Below, piece after piece: positions 30,728 through 39,635 of a stretch of 39,635 nt of DNA. How positions within the stretch are numbered: the stretch's first letter is position 1; every line of letters starts with the position of its first letter. Under the pieces are notes generated by a model. The model did not search any database and had not been told where the DNA came from. It saw only the letters and a program-made list of their open reading frames with translations. This stretch comes from Usnea hakonensis (Eukaryota > Ascomycota > Lecanoromycetes > Lecanorales > Parmeliaceae), in NCBI GenBank assembly GCA_013423325.1, contig BLJB01000047.1, forward strand, positions 1 to 39,635, in the 5' to 3' direction. Made by a program: the position numbers and the translations under genes.

Positions 30728-32074
30728 TCAATATTCCTCATCATATGAATATCGGGTGATTGGCCCCGTCTCCCGCTGAGCTCCCCTCAACTCAGCTTCC
30801 CACTTGTCTACTGGATCGACAGATTCCAGTCCCTGCCCTCCACTGCGCTTGCCTGAAATCGAAAGCCATATGTGACTCACCCATTTGAGAACCGGAAGGC
30901 TACCAAACGTGCAATATTAGACGGTGTCTCCACAGATGTTTGGCACCTTTCTCAGAGTACGGAACTGACTATAGACGGATTCCAACACGAGGAGACGACC
31001 AGTGATTATACCGAGTGTCCCTTCAAGTCAGGTCAGCAGAGCAATAATGGCGTATCTTTTATTTGTTTGCGGCTCGCTGGGCTTTCCGACTATTGCTGTG
31101 ATACGTATATGGTCGACTGTTATAGCACATATTCTGGAGTCGTAAAGCTGTAAGTAGATGGACAAGTCTAAGTATAAAGAGAGTGCTTACGCAGTCCCTA
31201 ATGTAAAGCTGTAAGTAGATAGACAAGTCTAAGTATCAAGAGAGTGCTTACGCAGTTCCTAATCCGAACATACCGCTTAGCAGGATTTTCTTACTCACTG
31301 CCATTTGCAAGCCCCATAAGATCGGCATCGGCAACGCCACGACTGTGATGTCCAGAAGCAAGTTGAAGATCGCAACGAAGAGGTCAAGGGATTGCTGGCT
31401 GCCGTATGACCCGCTATGGAGAGACAAGTCCCATCGGTATGTGATCGGCCGACAAATCAGGCACGTTGCGAGGATTGTGCTGACAAAGGAAACCGCGTTT
31501 AAGGCCGAAAATCCGATGCAGGCGAAGCCGAAAGAGCGTGCGGGAAATATATGAACATAGAGCGAAATGATGGATGAGCGAATTATGGTGACCGCCGTGA
31601 CCCAGATGATTGGTGATACGAATGAGAGCTGATATCTGTATTTAGTCTAATATGCTCACAGGGTCAGAGGAAATTTATCGTACCAGGACGCCATATTCGT
31701 CCGCTGCCGCAAGCTCTCTCTGGGTATTGGGTTTCATCCATGGTGCACAACAGGCTAATAAAATTGGGTCAGTCGCTTTTGTTGAGAAGCAACTGCGCCG
31801 TGACTCAATTGAAATGACGTACAATAAAGATTCAGGAAACTCTGGGCTAGGGCAAAGATCTGGTTCCCTTCTTCAGCAGACGTGATGATAATGTATTAAG
31901 TACTCGTACCAGCCCGAGTATTATGAGGTAGTCGCTCGTCTGTAGCGCAAGTTTTTGGATCTGCCGAGCCTAAAGTCTTAGAGCGACTGCTAGTGTCGCG
32001 GTCACGGTAAACACAATTAGAAGCACTGAGTGAAGTATAAGATAGGACATGTCGATTGCTTGAGGTTCCGCCAT
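30728..32074 (-). pseudogene. Rhodopsin-domain (PTH11-like) membrane protein pseudogene
   Basis: No single long open frame exists, but exons read cleanly in order: 32074-31910 (MAEPQAIDMSYLIL..., then QTSDYLIILGL), 31859-31823 (IFALAQSFLNLYS), 31754-31684 (APWMKPNTQRELAAADEYGV), 31628-31252 (TM segments from VTAVTIIRSSIISLYVHIFP to ALPMPILWGLQMAVSKK), and 31133 onward (ICAITVDHIRITAIVG, then LEGTLGII). Introns have normal donors, branch sites and acceptors. Two in-frame stops interrupt it: TAG at 31972-31970 (codon 35, where ALRL-W-ARQ is expected, so probably TGG to TAG) and TGA at 31030-31028. The 3' end is out of frame near 30730. The codon-35 change is C-to-T in a CpA context on the + strand, as RIP would cause. 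A 61-bp tandem duplication spans the fourth exon-intron border. A sequencing error for every lesion is unlikely. Confidence 0.78.
31142..31263. repeat. 61-bp tandem duplication across a splice donor
   Basis: 31142-31202 and 31203-31263 are adjacent 61-bp copies differing at three positions. On the minus strand each copy carries an exon end (TTAGG.ACTGC), a GTAAGC donor, and a CTTACAG potential acceptor. It lies inside the pseudogene and lengthens its fourth intron to 118 nt. Confidence 0.9.
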
Positions 32075-32703
32075 GTTTCGCTGCGCTCAACCTTCCAGGG
32101 CAGGGACAACGGTACAGCACGTGATAGATGCTTTAGTCAAGTACTTTCTCTTATACGGTACCAGTTGTTGCGATCATTAAAGTCGCAGAGGGGATGCTGT
32201 TGGAGTCTATTGGGCGTCCTGAGAGAGGAACACCAACGCAACTGCATGAAGATTATTACACGTCAAAAGTCGATAACAATAAGGGCTACAATAGAAATAA
32301 TATCTACCTTGTGAGATAGAGAGCTAGATTATGATTGTTGTAAAATTTTTCGTCTTAGAATCGAGGGGCGGTGTACACGGAGGACTACCCTAGATTTTCG
32401 GCCGAGATGAGGTAAGGTCAGATTCTAAATTTTCATAGCCCTTGAGGCACCTTGAAATCCCTCCAATGTACGTTCACAGCCTTGCATCTCAAAACACTAA
32501 AGATATAGAGCTGATGGTTAGTAAAAAGTATAAGCGACGGAGCGAGCGATTGGGTATCCGGCCACGAGATTCCTTGTCAGCGACGCGTACTCTTCACAGT
32601 CAGATCGTGATTTTCCAATGGTCGACAAGCGCTATAAGCAAGGTAGTCGAAGGGCGAAGCAGCCGTGAAATAGACAATGTCTCCTCTATTCAGGCAGTAA
32701 TCC
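32075..32703. other. Intergenic region
   Basis: 5' flank of the rhodopsin-like pseudogene and 3' flank of the next membrane protein gene. No supported gene or RNA was seen. Confidence 0.5.
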
Positions 32704-34008
32704 TTAGAAGTGTGGAATGAAGGTTGTCCAGTATACATTCTGGAAGCAACCACTAGGAAGAGCTCGAAGTGAAGCAAGAGCTTCCGCAAGTATATAGAGT
32801 CGAGAGAACAGGTATAGTGCTGCTATGGGACCCAAGACAAACATATGTCCATACGTGACCACGCGCTCTTCGAAGTCCTTGTCATGGATAGGCAGCTGTT
32901 CCATTTTGTTCGCCCAATTGTAATAAATAGAGCTCAAAGTCTTTTTCCTCTTGTTGAGGTGCAGAAGATACGCTGCACGAAAGATACCCCACAGGACTTC
33001 CCAGACGCACAATACCCAGATAGCACACAAGGCAACAAGTGCGGTAGCACGCCAGAGAATTTTCTCCGTTCGGGTCGGGAAATCGAAATTCCAGCCGAAC
33101 ATGTGAATGGCCCCGTAGAAGACAATCACGAAGAAGCTCACGGCAACATCAGAGACGGTGTCAAACCATGGAAGGCTGTCATTCAGTATACGTGGCATTG
33201 GTCTTTCCCGAGGACCAAGGCGAAAGTGAAGATATGGCTGCACATCCAGAGTCCAGGAAACGCGGCCATCCCAGACAAAGTCGAGGGGGGTTTGCCGATA
33301 TGGTTTGGACGCTTCAGGACCTGCCTTAAGCAGAATATCTGCGATGCTCGCTTGAGTCCTGAGGATCGTAGGCGCCTTGACGTCAAGAGGCTTCTTGAGC
33401 CACTGTGCATAGATAGCCCACGTACACCACACGTAACTAATTGTCACAAGTTCCAGTGCTGTAACTGGAAGACCTTGAGCCAGACGGCTAAAGCACTGCA
33501 CGACAGACCAGCCAGTCTGCAGACACACTAGAGCTTTAGCAAGGATATCGGCCTTGCTCTTGTCCGATATTTCCTCCGATGTGATTTCCGGGAGCTTCAG
33601 ATAACCCTCTTTTAACAGGTAGATGATGTGCAGCCCATGGATGGGAAACGGTTTGCTGTCTCGTGCTTGCAATACGAATCCGCCCATATTGGCATAGAAG
33701 CTGTGACGCATGGTCCATTCGGAGTAACCCATTCCTCTAATACTGTTATATGTACGCCTTGCGTTGGCTCGTTGCCCTGCCGCGAGGGCGACAACAAACT
33801 CTGGTCCCAGAATGGTGAGCATCATCCAGCGCACTTTCCTCAGGATAGGTCTCCACTGGCCTTCGTTTGCAGCAGGGACGTTGAGATGGAGACTCGTCCA
33901 TGTGCACAATGATATCGTCAGAAAACAACTCAGAATGATGTCAAAAGTCCCACGGCTGTTGGGCTGACCCACCCAACCATGAATTATCACTGAAGAGGAA
34001 TTCGACAT
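32704..34008 (-). CDS. Uncharacterised fungal multi-pass membrane protein
   Basis: Continuous 434-codon frame from MSNSSSVIIHGWVGQPNSRG; an in-frame ATG at 34071 would add 21 residues, and an upstream exon with a signal-peptide-like start (MLLFLVPALPATAAAAV, 34195 downward) is possible. GWVGQPNSRGTFDIILSCFL and TISLCTWTSLHLNVPA, followed by WMMLTILGPEFVVALAAGQ, are the typical opening of a large ascomycete family of unknown function annotated only as hypothetical. About six TM segments are visible: one near residue 30, one near 75, one or two around 200-215, two near 310-350 (DVAVSFFVIVFYGAIHMFGW, LVALCAIWVLCVWEVLW), and one near 400 (MFVLGPIAALYLFSRLYILA). All core features are present, so it looks functional. 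Its 5' end lies under 200 bases from the foldback element, which may have displaced its promoter. Confidence 0.75.
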   Translation of the reverse strand: MSNSSSVIIHGWVGQPNSRGTFDIILSCFLTISLCTWTSLHLNVPAANEGQWRPILRKVRWMMLTILGPEFVVALAAGQRANARRTYNSIRGMGYSEWTMRHSFYANMGGFVLQARDSKPFPIHGLHIIYLLKEGYLKLPEITSEEISDKSKADILAKALVCLQTGWSVVQCFSRLAQGLPVTALELVTISYVWCTWAIYAQWLKKPLDVKAPTILRTQASIADILLKAGPEASKPYRQTPLDFVWDGRVSWTLDVQPYLHFRLGPRERPMPRILNDSLPWFDTVSDVAVSFFVIVFYGAIHMFGWNFDFPTRTEKILWRATALVALCAIWVLCVWEVLWGIFRAAYLLHLNKRKKTLSSIYYNWANKMEQLPIHDKDFEERVVTYGHMFVLGPIAALYLFSRLYILAEALASLRALPSGCFQNVYWTTFIPHF

Positions 34009-34554
34009 CTTCGGTGCCCGAGCGCAGATGAAGGATTGGGAAGGCAGACGCAATGACGAGCCTATAATCAATTGTTTGCTGTCTACTTATGGGCATGAAA
34101 GACTTTAAGAGTGAGAATAACGTGGCAGTCATTTCAGCTTTTCGCACCGCCGCCGCAGCAGTCGCGGGCAGTGCTGGTACTAAAAATAGTAGCATACTGT
34201 ATTTTGCAAAACCATTGGCGGGAGCGCGAAACTAGCAGCCGCCCCGCGTTTTTTTGCCGGGACCACCGCCAAATATAAGCAGGAGGCCAGTAACGTCGCT
34301 ATCGCTATAGAGAACTCTATTTAATACTCCAAATAGTACTCTATTTAATACTCTATATAGTAGTACTCTATTCCATACTCTATATAGTATTATAAGTAGT
34401 ACTCTATTCTATACTCTATATAGTATTATAAGTAATACTCTATTCTATACCTATATAGTACTCTATTATACTCTATTCTATACTCTATATAGTATTATAA
34501 GTAGTACTCTATTTAATACTCTATTCGATATAGTACTATAAGTAGTAGTTATAA

Positions 34555-35030
34555 TAGTAGCCTACTAAAAATCGGGTAGTACTTCGGGTCTAGGGCCTTC
34601 TAAAAAAATTTAGTACTCTATACTCTAATTATACTTACTCCCCGTATATAGCGATATATAGACGGCTAAACTATACTAGAAATACGTTATTAATCGACTT
34701 ACTAACGGATCTTAGTACGATAGTAGTATAGGTAGTAGTATAGGTAGTAAAGAAGTAAGGTCTTACTCTATAAAATATAGGCCTAACTCTTACCGGCTAA
34801 TATCGTCTATATAATTATAAGGAGGATAAGGATAAGGATAATAAAACCTACGAATAGTTAGTAAAGTATATTATATAGTAAGAGGTTAAACGGGGTAAAC
34901 GGTAGAAGGAGGATAAATAGTATAGTAGAAAGATTAGCTTAAAAAGCTTAAAAAGATTATATCCGAGAATTAACTAGATTAGAGGCTAGTCTAGGAGCCC
35001 TATAGGGCTACTACTATCGCTATCGCTATT
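34555..35030. repeat. RIP-degraded segment inside the left arm of the foldback element
   Basis: About 480 bases without the short repeat motifs and without a counterpart in the right arm, almost free of CpA and TpG. It ends in CTATCGCTATCGCTATT, which resembles the inner end of the terminal repeat (CGTCGCTATCGCTATAG), so it may be an older nested copy or what remains of internal element sequence. All frames are broken. Confidence 0.5.
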
Positions 35031-36153
35031 ATATATAATAGTAGTACTCTATTCTATACTCTATTTAATACTCTATATAGTACTATAAGTAGTACTCTAT
35101 TTAATACTCTATTCTATACTCTATATAGTATTATAAGTAGTACTTCTATAAGTAGTATTCTATTTAATACTTTATTTAATACTCTATTTAATACTCTATA
35201 GAGTATTATAAGTAGTACTTCTATAAGTAGTAGTATTCTATTTTATACTCTATATAGTACTACAAGTAGTAGTACTCCATTTAATACTCTATTTAATACT
35301 CCATTTAATACTATAAGTAGTGTAAGTAGTACTCTATTCTATACCTATATAGTAGTCTATTATACTCTATTTTATATCTATATAGTAGTCTATTATACTC
35401 CGTTCTATACTTTATAGAGTACTATAAGTAGTGCTTTAAGTAGTACTATAAGTAGTATTCTATTTAATACTCTATTTAATACTCTATTTAATATAGTATT
35501 TTAAGTAGTACTCTATTTTATACTCTATATAGTAGTCTATATAATACTATAAGTAGTACTTTAAGTAGTAGTATTCTATTTAATACTTCGTATAGTACTA
35601 TAAAGTAGTAGTATTCTATTTAATACTACTATAAGTAGTAGAGCTCTATTTAATACTCTAAGTAGTAGTAGTATAAGTAGTAATACTAGAAGTAGTAGTA
35701 CTACTTAAAGTACTATATAGAGTACTACTTATAGTACTACTACTTATAGTACTACTACTATATATATTATATAGATTATTTAATAGAGTACTACTTATAA
35801 TACTACTTATAGTACTATATAGAGTATTAAATAGAGTACTACTTATAATACTACTTGAAGTACTATATTAAATAGAGTATTAAATAGAGTACGACTTCCA
35901 CCTCTTATAGTACTATATAAAGTATAGAATAGAGCTTAAATAGAGTACTACTACTTGTAGTACTACTTATAGTACTACTTGTAACACTCTATAGGTATTA
36001 AATAGAGTACTACTACTTATAATATTATATAGAGTATTAAATAGAGTATTAAATAGAGTATAGAATAGAGTACTACTACTTATAGTACTACTTATAGTAC
36101 TCTATAGGTATAGAATAGAGTACTTTATAGAGTACTATTTAGAACACTACTTA

Positions 36154-36283
36154 TGTTATGACACGATTTGTTCTCTGCGGAGAAGGCCGGATTATCGTTG
36201 TTCCGGGAGCACTCTTCATGCAATTCGTAGCCATTCTCAATGAACAAGCAGTCAACCCACTACAGTCCTATTGTTTCGTGACA
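36154..36283. mobile_element. 130-bp solo-LTR-like insertion with 5-bp target duplication
   Basis: A segment of ordinary composition within the right arm of the foldback. It begins TGTTATGACACG and ends TTTCGTGACA, the TG...CA termini of retrotransposon LTRs. It is flanked by ACTTA on both sides (36149-36153 and 36284-36288). Removing insert and one ACTTA restores the surrounding arm motif ACTACTTATAATACTAT. It has normal CpA and TpG, unlike its host DNA, so it arrived after the arm was mutated. Confidence 0.65.
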
Positions 36284-37490
36284 ACTTATAATACTATATC
36301 GAGTATAGACTACTATATAGATTACTATATAGAGTATAGAATAGAGTACTATTTAGAGTACTACTTATAGTACTATATAGAGTATAGAATAGAGTACTAC
36401 TTATAGTACTACTTATAGTACTATATAGACTATAGAGTATAAAATAGAGTACTACTTATAGTACTATATAAAGTATTAAATAGAGTACTACTTATAATAC
36501 TATATAGAGTATAGAATAGATTACTACTATCTAATAAAATACTACTTATACTACTTATAGTACTATATAGAGTACTACTTAAAGTATTAAATAGACTACT
36601 ATATAGAGTACTATTTAAAGTACTACTTATAGTACTATATAGAGTATTAAATGGAGTACTATATAGAGCACTATTTGGAGTATTAAATAGAGTTCTCTAT
36701 AGCGATAGCGACGTTACTGGCCTCCTACTTATATTTGGCGGTAGTCTAGGTAAAAAAACGCGGGGCCGGCCGCTAGTTTCGCGCTCCCGCCAATGGTTTT
36801 GCAAAATATAGTACTGCTTTTTGCAAATTAAGAGTATTTTTCGCGGGCTTGGCAAAAAGTCCCCTACCCTAAAATCGGGAAAATCAAAAATTAGGAAATC
36901 CTATTTAATAATATATATATTAATAATCTATACTATATAAGACTTTTAGTAAGCTATATTAGAAAGAGCGTATTTAACTCTATTCTCTATAGAATTTATA
37001 TATTATATATAACGTTATTATAGATTATACTTTACGAGAGATCTATTTTTTTAATTTTTCGAAATAGGACTAAAAAAAAATAAATAAATAAAGTTTAAGT
37101 ATTAATAATATTAAAATTTAAATATATAATCTATAATAATATTATATAATATATAAAAATTCTATAGAGATTAGATATTAGCGTCTAGCGCTATCTAGCC
37201 GATAGCGTATATCTAGTAAGATAGTATAGTACTTATTATTAGAGCTACTAGAACCCCTATAGTAAATATTAACCGCTAGAGGAGTTCTATATTTAATAAC
37301 TTTATAGCGGGGTAGTATTTAGTATTAGTATATTAAATTAATATTTTTCGAAGTCTTTAGAAGTTCCTTAGAGATTAGTTCTAGTATATCTAATACTATA
37401 CTATTAAATTACCTCTATAGTTACTATACTTCTACGTTCTTTATCTACTATCTTTACTAGCGTATCGCTAGCGAAACTAGTTCTAATATT

Positions 37491-37731
37491 AGAATTAAAT
37501 ACACTCTTTCTAATATATTTTACTAGAAGTCTTATATAGTATAAATTATTAATATATACGTATTTATCTTATTAACTCCCCGAATTTCTAGATTTTCTAG
37601 AATTCGAGTCTATAATCTATAATAACGCTATCTAGTACCTATAAATCTTAGAGAGTATAGAGTTAAATATCCTCTTTCTAGTATAGTTTACTAGAAGTTC
37701 TATATATTTCGAGTTATTAATATATACGTAA
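37491..37731. repeat. Pair of ~70-bp diverged direct repeats
   Basis: 37491-37561 and 37660-37731 share the order CTCTTTCTA, TTTACTAGAAGT, TATTAATATATACGTA with scattered transitions. Probably mutated parts of one transposon family. Confidence 0.6.
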
Positions 37732-38387
37732 TTTAATCTATATTTCGTAACTTTCTAATTTTTAATTTTTCTAATTTTAGAGGGAGAGGATTTTTTTTAT
37801 TAAGCCCGAAAAAAATTCACTTAATTTGTAAAAAGTAGTACGGAGGTCTATATAAAAAGTCCTACGATATACTAAGAAAAGAGTCTTTCGTAGAGCTAAT
37901 ATTAAACTTCTCACTAAATTATTATTACTTTATATATTCGACTATACTTTATATATAAATTTATATAGTAATAACTTCGAGAATTTATTAAAGTATATAT
38001 AAATATATAAGAGAAAAATGGGGAAAGTAGTTTAAATATAAGACTACTAAGATTATTTTAGCTATATCTTTCTATTCTTCTTTCTATTCTTCTCCCTATA
38101 ACTATAATATCGAATATAGAGCGTTAATTATAATAATAGTATACGAATATAAGTACTTATTCGTATAGAGACTAGTATTATCTATAAAATTATTACTATA
38201 ATTATTAAGATCTCTTACTCTTTATTTAGTAGTCTTTAAAAGAAAATACGAGACTATAGTTATAATCTTTTCTAGTTTAAAAAGCTCTTATTTTTATACG
38301 TAATAAACGCTTTAAAATCTAATCGTTCTACTATTATTTTATCGAAGGTTAAGAATACTATTCTATAAGCTATTTAGAAGAATCTTT

Positions 38388-38517
38388 GGATTGGAATTCA
38401 TACTCGTGTCTATCTAACTATGTGAAAGATAATTACGGGAATCTCTGTGGCAATAGCATAAGGAAAACCTTCGTAGCATTACTACTACCAGGGTGAAAAA
38501 CCTTACCGTACTCCTGC
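38388..38517. mobile_element. 130-bp non-RIPed insertion flanked by a 13-bp direct repeat
   Basis: A segment of ordinary base composition (starts GGATTGGAATTC, ends ACTCCTGC) inside AT-rich DNA. TAGAAGAATCTTT occurs immediately on both sides (38375-38387 and 38518-38530). A 13-bp target duplication without terminal inverted repeats suggests target-primed retroposition (SINE or truncated LINE), but no clear polymerase III A/B boxes or poly-A tail were found. Confidence 0.5.
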
Positions 38518-38571
38518 TAGAAGAATCTTTATAACTATAAAAAGACCTCTTTTATATTAGTAACTAAATAT

Positions 38572-38915
38572 ATTACTAAATCTAAAAAGTTTATTTCCGT
38601 AAGGATTTCGCCGGGTACGCGCGATTAGCACGATTTAGTAAACTTAGTAGACTTAGCCTATATTAAATTATATGCGCGTAGTTAGTAAGTCCGCCTTATA
38701 ATACGCACGATCTATAGGATCCGCAGGATTCGCAGGATTCGTAAAATTCGAATAATTTAAATAATTATTTAAATAATTTATATAAAGTCCTTTTAAGACT
38801 TAATTAATAATAAGGTAATATAGTCTATATAATATAAATATAATAGACTTAGTAATACGGGTCTATAACGCGCGTATATAATTTTTAAAAAAATTCGATT
38901 TAGACTATTTTTAGA
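38572..38915. repeat. RIPed repeat, copy A
   Basis: Matches 39315-39635 over its full length, from TATTACTAAATCTAAAAAG to TTTTTAAAAAAATTCGATTT. It keeps more C/G than copy B (for example CCGTAAGG against TCGTAAGA), so differences are mostly C/T and G/A transitions. Confidence 0.85.
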
Positions 38916-39314
38916 ATTATAGCGTTATTATTTATAGCGCTAAAGACTACCCGTTATTCTCGCTAACTTTAATTTTAGAGCTAACTTTATTTTAGTATCT
39001 CGCTTAAATTTTTTTTTTTTTTTTAGTAAGTTAGACTTACTAACCGTGCGGATTCCCTAATAAGAGTAAAGTTACTATACTAATCGTACGTATTTTCTAC
39101 TATTAATAGGGTCGATTTGCTAATTATACGGAATTCTTATAGATCGCGCGATTCGGAAGATTCGTAATTTAATATTTAGTAGGAACTTTTTAGATTTAGT
39201 AATATAAAGTCTCTTCTTAAGTATAATTTTTAATATTCTCTACTATAACGACTTTCGATTTTATAAGATTACTAAAAATTTATCTTTTATAAAGATTATA
39301 AAAGAGATACAATT

Positions 39315-39635
39315 ATTACTAAATCTAAAAAGTTTATTTTCGTAAGAATTCTATTAGATACGCGCGATTAGTACGATTTAGTAGACTTAGTAGACTTAGC
39401 CTATATTAAATTATATACGCGAAGTTAATAAGTCTATCTTATAATATATATAATCTATAGGATCTATATAATTTATAAAATTTAAATAATTTAAATAATT
39501 TAAATAATTTCTATAAAGTTCTTTTAAGACTTAATTAATATAGTCTTTATAATATATATATAATAGGCTTAGTAATACGGGCCTATAACGCGCGTATATA
39601 ATTTTTAAAAAAATTCGATTTAGACTATTTTTAGA
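39315..39635. repeat. RIPed repeat, copy B, running off the window edge
   Basis: Second copy of the repeat at 38572-38915, in the same orientation about 740 bases on, with small deletions and further transitions toward A/T. Confidence 0.85.

Larger units (their letters stand above)
34195..36813. mobile_element. 2.6-kb foldback element with long terminal inverted repeats
   Basis: The ends are near-identical inverted repeats: left TACTGTATTTTGCAAAACC (34195 on) and the complement of the right end TACTATATTTTGCAAAACC (down from 36813). The match continues about 140 bases through CCATTGGCGGGAGCGCGAAA, CCGCCAAATATAAG and GAGGCCAGTAACGTCGCTAT. Inward, the left arm repeats TACTCTATTTAATAC and TATAGTATTATAAGTAGT motifs; the right arm repeats their complements (ACTACTTATAATACTATA, GTATTAAATAGAGTA). 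The orientation flips near 35700, so the whole is a giant hairpin with arms of about 1 kb. The ends are consistent with a TA target duplication, which suits a Tc1/mariner-type non-autonomous element. No transposase is readable. CpA and TpG are scarce throughout the arms, as after RIP. Confidence 0.75.
36814..39635. repeat. RIP-degraded AT-rich repeat block to window end
   Basis: Extremely AT-rich sequence in which CpA and TpG are almost absent while CpG and TpA remain, the classical product of repeat-induced point mutation. No gene is readable on either strand. At least two internal repeat pairs are visible (a ~70-bp pair near 37491 and 37660, and a ~340-bp pair at 38572 and 39315). The first ~60 bases (GGCAAAAAGTCCCCTACCC) are less degraded. 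Confidence 0.85.

Noticed and set aside
36158..36370. 70-codon frame in the foldback right arm
   Set aside because: It spans the LTR-like insert and AT repeats (YYIDYYIEYRIEYYLEYYL), so it is not a gene.
34195..36813. CRISPR-like or satellite array interpretation of the short repeats
   Set aside because: Repeats are irregular without unique spacers, the orientation flips at the centre, and the ends are inverted repeats; a eukaryotic foldback element fits better.

Overview
This window reads as nuclear DNA of a filamentous ascomycete (Pezizomycotina). The evidence is small introns (mostly 48-100 nt) with GTNNGT-type donors and CTRAY branch points, ascomycete-only families (DUF6594, PF20684-type rhodopsin-domain proteins, OTT_1508-like deaminase, ULD_2-type ubiquitin-like proteins), and an AT-rich block with the dinucleotide pattern of repeat-induced point mutation (RIP). 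A Leotiomycete or Dothideomycete is my guess. No species is claimed. All exon boundaries were worked out by eye.

Layout. 1-837: 5' part of a SAP18 gene (-), cut by the window edge, with an intron made almost wholly of poly-C. 2329-4398: an OTT_1508-type deaminase gene (+) with tandemly repeated 3' exons. 4399-6399: gene-poor, with poly-G and a 2-nt N gap. 6400-8629: ubiquitin-like-domain protein (-). 9005-9892: citrate-type mitochondrial carrier (-). 10544-12128: six-exon rhodopsin-domain membrane protein (-). 14223-15680: F-box protein (+). 16344-16974: complex I NDUFB4/B15 subunit (+) with a GC-AG intron. 18448-19494: NmrA-like oxidoreductase (+). 20377-21416: DUF6594 membrane protein (-). 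22235-24409: Dbp6 helicase (-), divergent from 24655-26244: Gpi3/PIG-A (+). 26445-27383: SRP19/Sec65 (-). 27927-29927: F-box protein (-). 30728-32074: a rhodopsin-domain pseudogene (-) with several stops. 32704-34008: multi-pass membrane protein (-).

From 34195 the sequence changes abruptly. A 2.6-kb foldback element (34195-36813), with about 1-kb arms of short AT-rich repeats in opposite orientation, is followed by RIP-degraded repeats to the window end. Two 130-bp segments of ordinary base composition (36154-36283 and 38388-38517) sit inside this DNA, each flanked by a direct repeat, and look like insertions made after RIP.

Housekeeping genes (SAP18, complex I subunit, Dbp6, Gpi3, SRP19) are interspersed with lineage-variable genes of possible recognition or conflict type (deaminase, ubiquitin-like, F-box, rhodopsin-domain). 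I see no biosynthetic gene cluster. The least ordinary items are the exon-repeat deaminase gene, the foldback element with its younger insertions, and the rhodopsin pseudogene with a duplicated splice-site segment.
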